Below the pieces are notes generated by a model. It worked only from the letters and a program-made list of their open reading frames with translations, was not told where the DNA came from and did no database searches. The position numbers and the translations under genes were made by a program. A stretch of DNA of 11,310 bases from Actinomycetes bacterium (lineage in GTDB: Bacteria; Actinomycetota; CADDZG01; JAHWKV01), in NCBI GenBank assembly GCA_029263035.1, contig JAJCYF010000018.1, forward strand, positions 1 to 11,310, given 5' to 3'. Of the stretch, positions 1 through 6,690 are shown piece by piece (the stretch's first letter is position 1; every line of letters starts with the position of its first letter).

Positions 1-1110
1 GGTCGACTCCTCGGCGATCATCTGGACGCCGGGAACCCGGCCGTACACGTCCTCGTTGAGGCGGCGCAGGAAGCTGGTTGCCTGCAGGTTCTCCCGGCCC
101 CCGTACTGGTTGGGGATCCAGTCGCCCGGGGCCCTGGAGTAGTCCAGGTAGAGCATCGAGGCAACCCCGTCCACCCGCAGGGCGTCGGCGTGGAAGGTGG
201 TGAGCCAGTGCATCGCGCTCGACAGAAGGAAGCTGCGGACCTCGGTGCGGCCGTAGTTGAAGATGTAGCTGGTCCAGTCCGGGTGGAATCCCTGACGGGG
301 GTCCTCGTGCTCGTACAGGTGCGTGCCGTCGAAGTAGCCCAGGCCGTGCTCATCGGTAGGAAAGTGCGAGGGGACCCAGTCCAGGACCACGCCCAGGCCG
401 TTCTGGTGAAGCTGGTCGACCAGGAACATGAAGTCCTGAGGTGTGCCGTAGCGGCTCGTCGGGGCGAAGTAGCCGGTGGTCTGGTAGCCCCAGGATGCGT
501 AGAGGGGGTGCTCCATCACCGGCAGGAACTCGACATGGGTAAAGCTCAGGTTCTGCAGGTACTCGATCAACTTGGGAGCCAGCTCGCGGTAGGTCAGGTG
601 CTTTTCCTCGGGACCGTGCATCCACGAGCCCAGGTGCATCTCATAGACCGCCATCGGGGAGTTGACGGAGCCGGCTGCAGCCCGCGCCGCCATCCAGTCA
701 CCGTCGCCCCACTCGTACTCCAGGTCCCAGACCACCGATGCGGTCGCCGGCGGAGTCTCGGTGTGGATCGCGTACGGGTCCGACTTGTCGACCTGAAAGC
801 CGTCCCGGGGCGCCTCGATGTGGAATTTGTACCGGCTCCCCTTGGGGACCCCCGGGACGAACCCCTCCCAGATTCCCGATCCGGATCGCAGCTTTAGCGG
901 GTCGGCATGCTTGTCCCAGTCGTTGAAGTCGCCGAAGACCGTGACGTAGGAGGCGTTGGGTGCCCAAACTGCGAACCGGGCGCCCGGATTGTCCCCGTCG
1001 TCCACCAGATGGGCGCCGAGCTTGTGCTGCATACCGGCGTGAGACCCCTCGTTGAACAGATGGAGGTCGTCGGAGGACAGGCTGGAAGGCTGAGCGTTGG
1101 GGGGAGGCAC
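1..1110 (-). CDS. glgB: 1,4-alpha-glucan branching enzyme GlgB, N-terminal 370 residues (3' end outside window)
   Basis: Makes alpha-1,6 branches in glycogen in the cytoplasm by cutting an alpha-1,4 chain and transferring it. The frame is open to the window edge. An N-terminal CBM48-like region (about residues 35-120) contains FAVWAPNASYVTVFGDFNDWD-like sequence, followed by a GH13 barrel opening with MAVYEMHLGSW at 153. GH13 blocks are present: DWVPSHFPTDEHG, LRVDGVASMLYLDYSR with the expected nucleophile Asp314, and MIAEEST at the edge with the expected acid Glu367. Their 53-residue spacing equals that of E. coli Asp405 and Glu458. The protein starts about 90 residues later than E. coli GlgB, so it lacks the extra N1 domain. 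The start is uncertain: GTG at 1110 gives a family-like VPPPNAQ opening but has no clear ribosome binding site. An in-frame TTG at 1143, preceded by AAAAAGG, would add 11 residues. It follows the membrane protein gene on the same strand by about 54 bp and may be co-transcribed. Confidence 0.95.
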   Translation of the reverse strand, partial: MPPPNAQPSSLSSDDLHLFNEGSHAGMQHKLGAHLVDDGDNPGARFAVWAPNASYVTVFGDFNDWDKHADPLKLRSGSGIWEGFVPGVPKGSRYKFHIEAPRDGFQVDKSDPYAIHTETPPATASVVWDLEYEWGDGDWMAARAAAGSVNSPMAVYEMHLGSWMHGPEEKHLTYRELAPKLIEYLQNLSFTHVEFLPVMEHPLYASWGYQTTGYFAPTSRYGTPQDFMFLVDQLHQNGLGVVLDWVPSHFPTDEHGLGYFDGTHLYEHEDPRQGFHPDWTSYIFNYGRTEVRSFLLSSAMHWLTTFHADALRVDGVASMLYLDYSRAPGDWIPNQYGGRENLQATSFLRRLNEDVYGRVPGVQMIAEEST

Positions 1111-1164
1111 GTTTAGAAGACTACCCGCGTTGGCCGTTTCCAAGAAACCTTTTTGAGCCGGCTG

Positions 1165-2409
1165 CTAGGGCTTGGGCTTGGGCGGCCTGCCTCTGCGGGG
1201 AGGAGGAGCGTCGGGATCCCGGTCCTTTGCGGCCTTGGAACGAGTCTTTTCCGCGGGGGAAACCCTGGTCAGCCCGGAGCTTTGCCGGGAAGCCGGCTTG
1301 GCGCCGGCGGAGCGCACCTTCGAAACTGCCGGTTCGTCGGGCGAACGCCTCTTTCGGGGCGCCGGTGCCTTGGCCGGTTCCGGTTCCGGCTCCGGCGATG
1401 TCGATGCCACGGCCGGCCGGCGCGGACGGTAGTGCGTTATTTCCTCCGGGACGTCGGGCCGGGCAAATCCGCCTCCGGGCTGGATGACTCGCGATGCCTG
1501 GGGACCGTCTTCGACACGGACCCACTCGGGGCCGTCGCCGTCCTCACCCTCCCCGGGCTCGGGTTCGGCCGCGAGCACCGGCTCGGACGCCTTTTTGCGT
1601 CCCCGGCGTTTCGGGGCTTCGGGCTGCGTTTCCGCTTCGGGCGTGGTCCTGGGAGCGGTCCTTCGGGTGCGCTGAGCGGCGGCAGCCGGAGCCTCGTCGT
1701 CGTCTTCGTCGTCGTCCAGAGGGACGGGCCTGGGGGCCGCCCGGCGGGTGCGCTGGGCCGGGGCGGACGGCGGGGGGATCTCCTCCCCGGTAGAACCGAG
1801 CACGGCGGCGAGCCGGCTGCGAAAATCGTCGGCAGGTGTGGCTCCGCCGGGTGAGGCGGCAGCGGGCTGAGACGAGTCCTGGTCAAGTTCGCCGGCGGAG
1901 GACGGACCGCCGGCGCGGCGGTCCCCAAACTCACCCCCGGCTTCTTGGTAGTCGTCATCTTCATCGCGACCTGCCCAGGCAGCCCCTTCCGGGACGGACG
2001 GCAGGCGTTCCCTGCGGCGGCTCTGCGGCCGAAACGGGGTGGCTTCCTCTGAATCGGCCCCAAGGAAGTCTTCGGCGTCACCGGGAATGCCGAGCTGACG
2101 GGTCATCTCACCGGAATCCGGCCGGCCCTTGCCGCCACGGCGGGACCGGGAACCGGGCGGGGGGTAGTCCGCCTCGGACTTGCTGGAGGCCTTTGGTTCC
2201 CGCGGCTCGCGGGCGGGACGCTCAGGTCGCTCGGCCCTTCCGGGCTGGGGGTAGGCTTTGCGATCGGCCATGGTCGCTCGGAGCAGCAACAGACCTGCCA
2301 GTATGCTGGCGCCGATCGACCCGTAGAGTATGGCGTCGTTGTCGGCGACCCAACCGTAGGCCAGTGCGGCAAAAGCGATGAGCACCAGAGCAATCGAAGC
2401 CTTGAACAC
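1165..2409 (-). CDS. Unrecognised two-helix membrane protein with long disordered tail and AT-hook-like C-terminus
   Basis: I do not recognise a family. With the GTG start at 2409 the protein has 414 residues. Two hydrophobic helices (about 4-20 and 26-44) are separated by a short loop containing DND, so both ends should face the same side. The rest is low complexity: Pro, Ala, Arg, Glu and Asp rich, with acidic runs (DEDDD, DDDEDDDE), an imperfect repeat (AQRTRRAAPRP then AQRTRRTAPRT, about 218-255), a basic KRRGRKK patch near 267 and a terminal RRGRPPKPKP resembling an AT-hook. One short segment, DDFRSRLAAVLG near 194-205, looks helical. It lies 87 bp after divIVA on the same strand, which suggests a role near the pole or septum, but that is inference from position. 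If the tail is cytoplasmic, it could bind DNA or acidic partners. A longer version from TTG at 2445 is open but has no ribosome binding site. Confidence 0.8.
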   Translation of the reverse strand: MFKASIALVLIAFAALAYGWVADNDAILYGSIGASILAGLLLLRATMADRKAYPQPGRAERPERPAREPREPKASSKSEADYPPPGSRSRRGGKGRPDSGEMTRQLGIPGDAEDFLGADSEEATPFRPQSRRRERLPSVPEGAAWAGRDEDDDYQEAGGEFGDRRAGGPSSAGELDQDSSQPAAASPGGATPADDFRSRLAAVLGSTGEEIPPPSAPAQRTRRAAPRPVPLDDDEDDDEAPAAAAQRTRRTAPRTTPEAETQPEAPKRRGRKKASEPVLAAEPEPGEGEDGDGPEWVRVEDGPQASRVIQPGGGFARPDVPEEITHYRPRRPAVASTSPEPEPEPAKAPAPRKRRSPDEPAVSKVRSAGAKPASRQSSGLTRVSPAEKTRSKAAKDRDPDAPPPRRGRPPKPKP

Positions 2410-2415
2410 TTGGAT

Positions 2416-2421
2416 CCTTCC
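2416..2421 (-). promoter_or_regulatory. Ribosome binding site GGAAGG that decides the membrane-protein start
   Basis: GGAAGG lies 6 nt before GTG at 2409-2407. No Shine-Dalgarno sequence precedes the in-frame TTG at 2445, so the shorter protein is preferred. Translation then begins a few residues before the first hydrophobic helix. Confidence 0.7.
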
Positions 2422-2496
2422 GTCGCTAAGAGAGCTTGAAGGCAAGTCTAATCGGCTGAAACCATACGTGACCTACTAAATTTCTTCAGTACGTCC

Positions 2497-3504
2497 CTAG
2501 TCCTCGCCCCAGAACAGCTCATGGATCGACTTCGTCTCGGACGGTTGAGACTTCCGGGCGGCGGGTTCCGGCTGCTCTGCCGGGGAATCATCGGCCGGGA
2601 TGGCCGGTTGCGTGCGCTCCGATGCAGGCTCCGAAGACCAGCTGGGCGGCTCGTCGGGGGTCTCGGAGTCCAGTGAACCGTCGGCGTCGGAAAGCCAGTC
2701 CGGGGTGCCGGCCGGCTCCGGCTCGGGGTCCGTCTCCGCCTGCGGGGCGGGCGACTCCTCTGCCGGGGGATGCTGGTCGGACGCCGGGGCATCCGCAGGG
2801 GCAGCGGCCTGCTCCAGGATCGGGGCTCCCGACGATGCGGAGCGAGACACTCCGTAGTCGCCGAACTTTTCGATGGTCTCGCTGAGCAGCTTCGACCGGT
2901 CGAAAAACGGTGATGTCACCGGCCCGGGGGTGTTGGAGGAGATGAGCGGTTTGGTCTCCAGCAGCTCGAGCTGGGACCGGATGAAGGCCGACAGGCGGCT
3001 GCGGAAATCGCGCTCGAAGGTACGCATACCTTCGATGCGATCCCTCAGCTCCGCCTCTTCCTGCTGGGCGGTGGTCAAAAGGTCCCGCGCCCGGCGCTGG
3101 GCGTCCTGGAGAGCGGTCGAGCTGACCGCGTCGGCCTGCTCCTCGATACGCCGGGCCTTGATCTCGGCCTCCTCCACCAGCATCTGGGCTTTGGCACGGG
3201 CATGGGCCACTGCTTTGTCGGCGGTCTCCTGAGCCGTGACCAGCATGCGCTTGAGCATGTCCTCTGATTCGGAGCGAACCGGAACTGCGGCGGCCGTTTG
3301 TGCGGGGGCCGCAGGGGCCGCAGGTGCGTTGTGCAACTGCTCCCGGAGCTCCTCGAGCCGGCGGTTGAAGTTCTGGTTCTCCTTGTAGACGGTTTCGTAC
3401 GCCTCGGCGACCTGGTCGATGAACAGGTCCACCTCTTCGTGGTTGTAGCCCCTGAAGGCGTCGTGAAACTGCTTCTCCTGAATTTCGCGCGGCGTCAGCG
3501 TCAT
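2497..3504 (-). CDS. divIVA: DivIVA/Wag31-like polar growth and division coiled-coil protein
   Basis: Binds curved membrane at poles and septa and, in actinobacteria, directs polar wall synthesis. The 335-residue protein opens with the membrane-binding DivIVA domain (residues 4-37: LTPREIQEKQF, then FRGYNHEEVDLFIDQVAEAYE). A short coiled coil leads to an Ala/Pro linker (60-73) and a second long coiled coil (about 78-184), rich in Ala, Glu and Arg heptads. Residues 185-322 are disordered, acidic and Pro-rich. The protein ends in a distinct SIHELFWGED motif, which from memory recurs at the end of other actinobacterial DivIVA proteins. The ATG has a strong GAGGAGGG site that overlaps the yggT stop, and the genes are 10 bp apart, so translation is probably coupled. 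Placement after ftsZ, sepF and yggT is the standard Gram-positive order. Confidence 0.96.
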   Translation of the reverse strand: MTLTPREIQEKQFHDAFRGYNHEEVDLFIDQVAEAYETVYKENQNFNRRLEELREQLHNAPAAPAAPAQTAAAVPVRSESEDMLKRMLVTAQETADKAVAHARAKAQMLVEEAEIKARRIEEQADAVSSTALQDAQRRARDLLTTAQQEEAELRDRIEGMRTFERDFRSRLSAFIRSQLELLETKPLISSNTPGPVTSPFFDRSKLLSETIEKFGDYGVSRSASSGAPILEQAAAPADAPASDQHPPAEESPAPQAETDPEPEPAGTPDWLSDADGSLDSETPDEPPSWSSEPASERTQPAIPADDSPAEQPEPAARKSQPSETKSIHELFWGED

Positions 3505-3514
3505 TACACCCTCC

Positions 3515-3814
3515 TCAGTAGCCGGCCAGGGCGAAGATGATCACCTGGGGCAAGATCAGTCTGACGATCACGTACAAGATGATGAAGGACAGATCGAACG
3601 GAAACCCCATCGGCTGAGGCACGAAGCGGCGGATGAACTGCAGCGGGGGCTCGGTCATCCCGTAGATGAGGTCGACCAGGGGCGTGAGGAAGGAAGGCGG
3701 TTGCCAGCCCGGGCTGAACAGGGGGATGAACGACAGGATGATCCGGCCGATAAGAATCCACCCATAGATCTGCAGAGTGCGCAGAAGGATTTCTGCAACA
3801 AGGATCAATGACAT
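3515..3814 (-). CDS. yggT: YggT family small integral membrane protein
   Basis: A 99-residue protein with one YGGT domain: an N-terminal hydrophobic helix (about 3-30), a middle amphipathic stretch containing PLVDLIYGMTEPPLQFIRRFVP, and a C-terminal hydrophobic helix (about 73-97). The family has no firmly established reaction. It is almost always found beside sepF and divIVA, and membrane, osmotic and division roles have been proposed. The ATG at 3814 has GGAG only 3 nt upstream, which is short, so coupling to sepF (12 bp away) may matter. The stop codon is embedded in the divIVA ribosome binding site. Confidence 0.93.
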   Translation of the reverse strand: MSLILVAEILLRTLQIYGWILIGRIILSFIPLFSPGWQPPSFLTPLVDLIYGMTEPPLQFIRRFVPQPMGFPFDLSFIILYVIVRLILPQVIIFALAGY

Positions 3815-3826
3815 TCACTCCGAATC

Positions 3827-4324
3827 TCAAAACTCATTGAACAAGCCTCGCTTCAAGCGCTGCCTGTCCTCCGCCGAAACCTCGACGTTTGCCGGCGTGA
3901 TCAGGTACATCCGGGGGCCCAGCCTCTGGACATCGCCGCCCAAGCCGTAAGCCAGCCCCGAGGCAAAAGCGGTCAGGCGCTTGAACGTATCGTCCTCGAC
4001 ACCCTGAAGGTTCATTATGACGGGCACCGATGACTTCAACTTATCGCCGATCTCCTTCGCGTCGTCGTACGCCGCGGGTGAAACCTTGTGAATCTGCCCC
4101 AGGGCGCGGGCGGCAGCCGGCGCCGGAGGCGCCTGCTGGTAGCCCTGCGGCTCCTGCACTGCGACCCGCGGCTGGCGGACCGAGGTCATCTCCTCCCGGG
4201 TGATCTTGCGGATGGTGGAGGGCGCGGAACGCTGAGGGGTCTCGTCGACGAGGTCCAGCTGGCCGTCCTTCTCATCTTCCTCGACCAGTCCCAGATAAAG
4301 GAGTGTCTTCTTCCAGACGCTCAT
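3827..4324 (-). CDS. sepF: SepF, FtsZ membrane anchor and ring-alignment protein
   Basis: SepF binds the FtsZ C-terminal peptide and tethers the ring to the membrane; in actinobacteria, which lack FtsA, it is the main anchor. The 165-residue protein starts with an amphipathic membrane-targeting helix (MSVWKKTLLYLGL), then an acidic stretch and a variable linker (about 30-85). The globular SepF domain follows (about 86-162) and includes KVSPAAYDDAKEIGDKLKSSVPV, IMNLQGVEDDTFKR, LTAFASGLAYGLGGDVQRLG and MYLITPANVEVS. It ends LFNEF. The ATG at 4324 is chosen over an in-frame GTG at 4333 because a good AAAGGTGA lies 5 nt upstream of it. That site contains the TGA of yggS, so the two genes look translationally coupled. 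Confidence 0.97.
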   Translation of the reverse strand: MSVWKKTLLYLGLVEEDEKDGQLDLVDETPQRSAPSTIRKITREEMTSVRQPRVAVQEPQGYQQAPPAPAAARALGQIHKVSPAAYDDAKEIGDKLKSSVPVIMNLQGVEDDTFKRLTAFASGLAYGLGGDVQRLGPRMYLITPANVEVSAEDRQRLKRGLFNEF

Positions 4325-4329
4325 GGATC

Positions 4330-4337
4330 TCACCTTT
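4330..4337 (-). promoter_or_regulatory. Ribosome binding site AAAGGTGA of sepF, overlapping the yggS stop
   Basis: AAAGGTGA ends 5 nt before ATG 4324. Its last three bases are the yggS stop codon. An alternative GTG start at 4333 would lie inside this element and leave no site for itself, which supports the ATG. Confidence 0.75.
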
Positions 4338-5064
4338 CTGACTCCCCCTGTTGTTCGGCCCTCAAAGTCTGCGGAGGGGTGCGCGGACCAAAGATTGCTT
4401 CTCCGATACGCACCATGGTGGCGCCTTCTTCTACTGCGACTCGATAATCTTGGCTCATCCCCATCGAAAGATGGCGGATCATGGCGGAATATCCCTGCAA
4501 CATCTGGTCTCGCAGGCGGGCAAGTTCCCGGAAGTAGGGGCGGGCAAGCTCACCGCCGGCGGCTTTGGGGGCCATGGTCATCAGCCCGATCACCTGCAAA
4601 TTGGGCATGCCGAGGGCTGAATCCACCAGCCGGGCAAGCTCCCGGGGCCCAACTCCTCCCTTTTGCGGCTCCCCGGTGACGTTCACCTCCAACAGCACCC
4701 GCACCGGCGTTTCGGCCCGGCGGTTGATCTCGGCGGCCAGTTCCGTCCGGTCCACCGAATGGATCACGGCACCGGTTTCGAGCACCTGCCTGACCTTGTT
4801 CCGCTGCAGACGGCCGACAAAGTGCCATTCCGCCTGCTCCCCCAGCTCGGAGAATTTGCCGGACAGCTCGTGAACCCGGTTCTCTCCGAAATCGCGCTGT
4901 CCGCTTGAAATCGCTCGCTGCAACGCGGCAGCGGGAAAGCCTTTGGATACGGCGATGAGCTCCACCTCCGAGCGATCCCGGCCCGCGGCCGCGGCGGCCT
5001 CATCGATGTTCCGGCGCACGCGCTCCAACCCGGAGGCGATGGGGTCGGCGATGGTCACGGTCAC
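4330..5064 (-). CDS. yggS: YggS/PROSC family pyridoxal phosphate homeostasis protein
   Basis: A cytoplasmic single-domain PLP-binding protein with an alanine-racemase-like N-terminal fold. It buffers PLP and affects amino acid balance; no enzyme activity is established. The 244-residue protein keeps the family blocks: ELIAVSKGFP with the expected Schiff-base Lys41, GENRVHE (60-66), WHFVGRLQRNK (80-90), VNVTGEPQKGGV (128-138), GLMTMAP (160-166), LSMGMSQDY (199-207) and VRIGEAIFGPR (218-228). The GTG start at 5064 has only weak GC-rich upstream sequence. An in-frame stop 24 nt upstream rules out a longer form; a second GTG two codons in is possible. The start overlaps by GTGA the stop of the degraded reading frame upstream, as expected if the gene was once coupled to an intact pgeF. 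Confidence 0.95.
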   Translation of the reverse strand: MTVTIADPIASGLERVRRNIDEAAAAAGRDRSEVELIAVSKGFPAAALQRAISSGQRDFGENRVHELSGKFSELGEQAEWHFVGRLQRNKVRQVLETGAVIHSVDRTELAAEINRRAETPVRVLLEVNVTGEPQKGGVGPRELARLVDSALGMPNLQVIGLMTMAPKAAGGELARPYFRELARLRDQMLQGYSAMIRHLSMGMSQDYRVAVEEGATMVRIGEAIFGPRTPPQTLRAEQQGESER

Positions 5065-5321
5065 CGCCGCACGACCGGGCGGCGCCTACCGCGCGGCATA
5101 GCGACGCCGCGCACGCGACAGATCACGGCATCTACTCTCCGTCCGTATTCAACGTCGTTGATTCCCGCCACCTCCGCCACAGCGCTCCACCGAAATGCCG
5201 AGAGCCCGGACAACCCGTTGAGGGGTCGTCCGGACCTCGGCCGGATCATCTGCATCTTGTAACAAGGATTGAGCCGGGGGCACCAATGGTGCCGCCGCCT
5301 TCCAAAGAAGGTGAACTCAAC
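5061..5321 (-). pseudogene. Decayed fragment resembling pgeF (yfiH), between ftsZ and yggS
   Basis: pgeF (multicopper polyphenol oxidase/laccase-domain family, about 240 residues) often lies between ftsZ and yggS in actinobacteria. No intact copy is here, but pieces in two frames follow the order of the family's N-terminal third. First VEFTFFGRR (5321-5295), where FTxRxGG is expected. Then, in another frame, DADDPAEV and RVVRALGISVER (5256-5182), like the family's GDDPAAV...LAAALGI. Then, back in the first frame, VDAVICRVRGVAM (5135-5097), like the block before ADCxPV. The last frame ends in TGA overlapping the yggS GTG. The ADC, HAGWRG and later parts are missing, so this is at least two frameshifts plus a large deletion, not one sequencing error. 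Matching was by eye from memory of the family. A single ORF crosses the region, but it mixes frames and starts inside ftsZ. Confidence 0.6.
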
Positions 5322-5337
5322 CCCAGCCGCTTCCGCC

Positions 5338-6600
5338 CTACCTCCTTCGCAAGAAGCTAGGGATGTCCAGATCGTCGTCGTCGTCATCCGCATCGGCATC
5401 GAACACGTGGCTCACCGGCGGCGTCTCCCGCGGCGCGTTGTACGCCGGCTCTCGAGAACGCCGGGGCATCGGTTCCCGGATGTCGGTGATTACCGGCTCC
5501 CGGTCGAGCTCGTACTCCACATCCAGGTCGTCCTCGGCCATGAAGCTGCCGATGGGCTGGGGCTGCGGTATGCCCACCGATGGCAGGCTGCCGCCGTACG
5601 GGCTGCTCGGAATCGAGACCGAAGGCCGACCGCCTCCTCCGCCGGCGAACTCCGAACGCTCGAAGCCCGAGGCGATGACGGTAAGACGCAGCTCGTCGCC
5701 GAGCTGATCGTCGATGACCGCACCGAAGATGATGTTCGCGTCCGGGTGGGCCGACTTGGCGATGATGTTCGCCGCCTGGTTTACCTCGAACAGTCCCAGG
5801 TCGCTTCCACCGGAGATGCTGATCAGGACCCCGCGGGCTCCGTCGATGGAGGCTTCGAGCAACGGAGACGACACCGCATTCTGAGCGGCCATAACCGCCC
5901 GGTCCTCTCCGCGGGCATTGCCGATACCCATGAGCGAGGAGCCGGCATTCAGCATGATCGCCTTGACGTCGGCGAAGTCCAGGTTGATCAGTCCGGGGAT
6001 GGTGATCAGGTTCGTGATGCCCTGAACACCCTGGAGGAGGACTTCGTCGGCCATACGGAAGGCTTCCAGTACCGAGGTCGTCTCGTCACAGACCTGAAGC
6101 AGCCTGTCGTTCGGGATGATGATGAGGCTGTCCAGCCTCTCCTTCAGCTTCATGATGCCCTGCTCGGCGTTGACGCTGCGCCGGCGGCCTTCGAATGCAA
6201 AGGGGCGGGTGACCACACCGATGGTCAGGGCACCGAGGCTCTTGGCGATCTCGGCTACGACAGGGGCGCCGCCGGTTCCGGTGCCGCCGCCCTTTCCTGC
6301 GGTGACGAAGACCATGTCGGCGCCTTTCAGCACCTCTTCGATCTCGTCACGGTGAGCCTCTGCGGCCTGACGGCCGAGCTCGGGATCTGCGCCGGCACCC
6401 AGGCCTCGGGTGAGGTCCCGGCCGATGTCCAGCTTCACGTCGGCGTCCGACATCAGCAACGCCTGAGCGTCGGTGTTGACGGCGATGAACTCGACGCCCT
6501 TGAGACCCGCATCAATCATGCGGTTCACGGCGTTGACTCCGCCGCCGCCGATGCCGACGACCTTGATTACTGCGAGATAGTTCTGCGGCGATGCTGCCAC
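5338..6600 (-). CDS. ftsZ: Cell division GTPase FtsZ
   Basis: Tubulin-like GTPase that polymerises into the cytokinetic ring. The 420-residue protein has the nucleotide-binding N-terminal block (VVGIGGGGVNAVNRM, from about residue 14), NTDAQAL, the tubulin signature GKGGGTGTGGAPV (102-114), TRPFAFEGRRR, and the T7 synergy loop NLDFADV (206-212) with the GTP-hydrolysis Asp residues. Near 320 a variable linker begins, then an acidic DADADDDDDD run and the conserved C-terminal peptide DLDIPSFLRRR, the expected docking site for SepF. The signature has Lys where Glu or Met is usual. GTG at 6600 is preferred: GGAGGTGA lies 4 nt upstream and the N-terminus then matches other actinobacterial FtsZ (MAASPQNYLAVIKVV). 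The longer TTG start at 6642 adds 14 unrelated residues and has no site. It has its own promoter 84-119 bp upstream. Confidence 0.99.
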   Translation of the reverse strand: MAASPQNYLAVIKVVGIGGGGVNAVNRMIDAGLKGVEFIAVNTDAQALLMSDADVKLDIGRDLTRGLGAGADPELGRQAAEAHRDEIEEVLKGADMVFVTAGKGGGTGTGGAPVVAEIAKSLGALTIGVVTRPFAFEGRRRSVNAEQGIMKLKERLDSLIIIPNDRLLQVCDETTSVLEAFRMADEVLLQGVQGITNLITIPGLINLDFADVKAIMLNAGSSLMGIGNARGEDRAVMAAQNAVSSPLLEASIDGARGVLISISGGSDLGLFEVNQAANIIAKSAHPDANIIFGAVIDDQLGDELRLTVIASGFERSEFAGGGGGRPSVSIPSSPYGGSLPSVGIPQPQPIGSFMAEDDLDVEYELDREPVITDIREPMPRRSREPAYNAPRETPPVSHVFDADADDDDDDLDIPSFLRRR

Positions 6601-6604
6601 TATG

Positions 6605-6612
6605 TCACCTCC
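6605..6612 (-). promoter_or_regulatory. Ribosome binding site GGAGGTGA of ftsZ
   Basis: A near-perfect anti-16S match lies 4 nt before GTG 6600 (7 nt if counted from GGAGG). It settles the ftsZ start against the upstream in-frame TTG at 6642. Confidence 0.85.
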
Positions 6613-6630
6613 GGGTGAGGGGGAAGTTTG

Positions 6631-6657
6631 ACTCTCGACCAAAGGTTCACTGAGAGT
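6631..6657 (-). promoter_or_regulatory. Possible hairpin in the ftsZ leader
   Basis: In the transcript, ACTCTC (6657-6652) can pair with GAGAGT (6636-6631). A small inner ACC-TTT-GGT pairing is possible. It sits about 20 nt before the ribosome binding site, inside the predicted 84-nt leader. The stem is short, so a role is only possible. Confidence 0.25.
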
Positions 6658-6690
6658 TACCCTAAACCACTAGTTGAATCGAATGACAGC

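Noticed and set aside
190..897. 235-residue open frame on the plus strand
   Set aside because: It is antisense to glgB, whose minus-strand frame is continuous with correct catalytic motifs.
1153..1854. Plus-strand frame rich in Gly, Arg and Leu
   Set aside because: It is the complement of the low-complexity tail of the membrane protein, where all frames stay open because of base composition.
2410..2496. Promoter between divIVA and the membrane protein
   Set aside because: TAGACT could be a -10 box, but no acceptable -35 lies 16-18 nt upstream. The gene is more simply read through from divIVA.
2962..2973. CAGCTCGAGCTG palindrome
   Set aside because: It lies within the divIVA coiled coil and is explained by the codons for Gln-Leu-Glu-Leu-Leu.
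5061..5399. 112-residue minus-strand frame as an independent gene
   Set aside because: Its first part overlaps the end of ftsZ and the rest mixes the remains of pgeF in more than one frame. There is no good start site, so it is treated as part of a pseudogene.
6250..6290. GGAPV instead of GAAPV in the FtsZ signature
   Set aside because: The Gly form is normal in actinobacterial FtsZ, so it is a lineage mark rather than an oddity.
5269..6618. 449-residue open frame on the plus strand
   Set aside because: It is antisense to ftsZ across its whole length, and the translation has no family-like blocks. High-GC coding DNA often leaves the opposite strand open.
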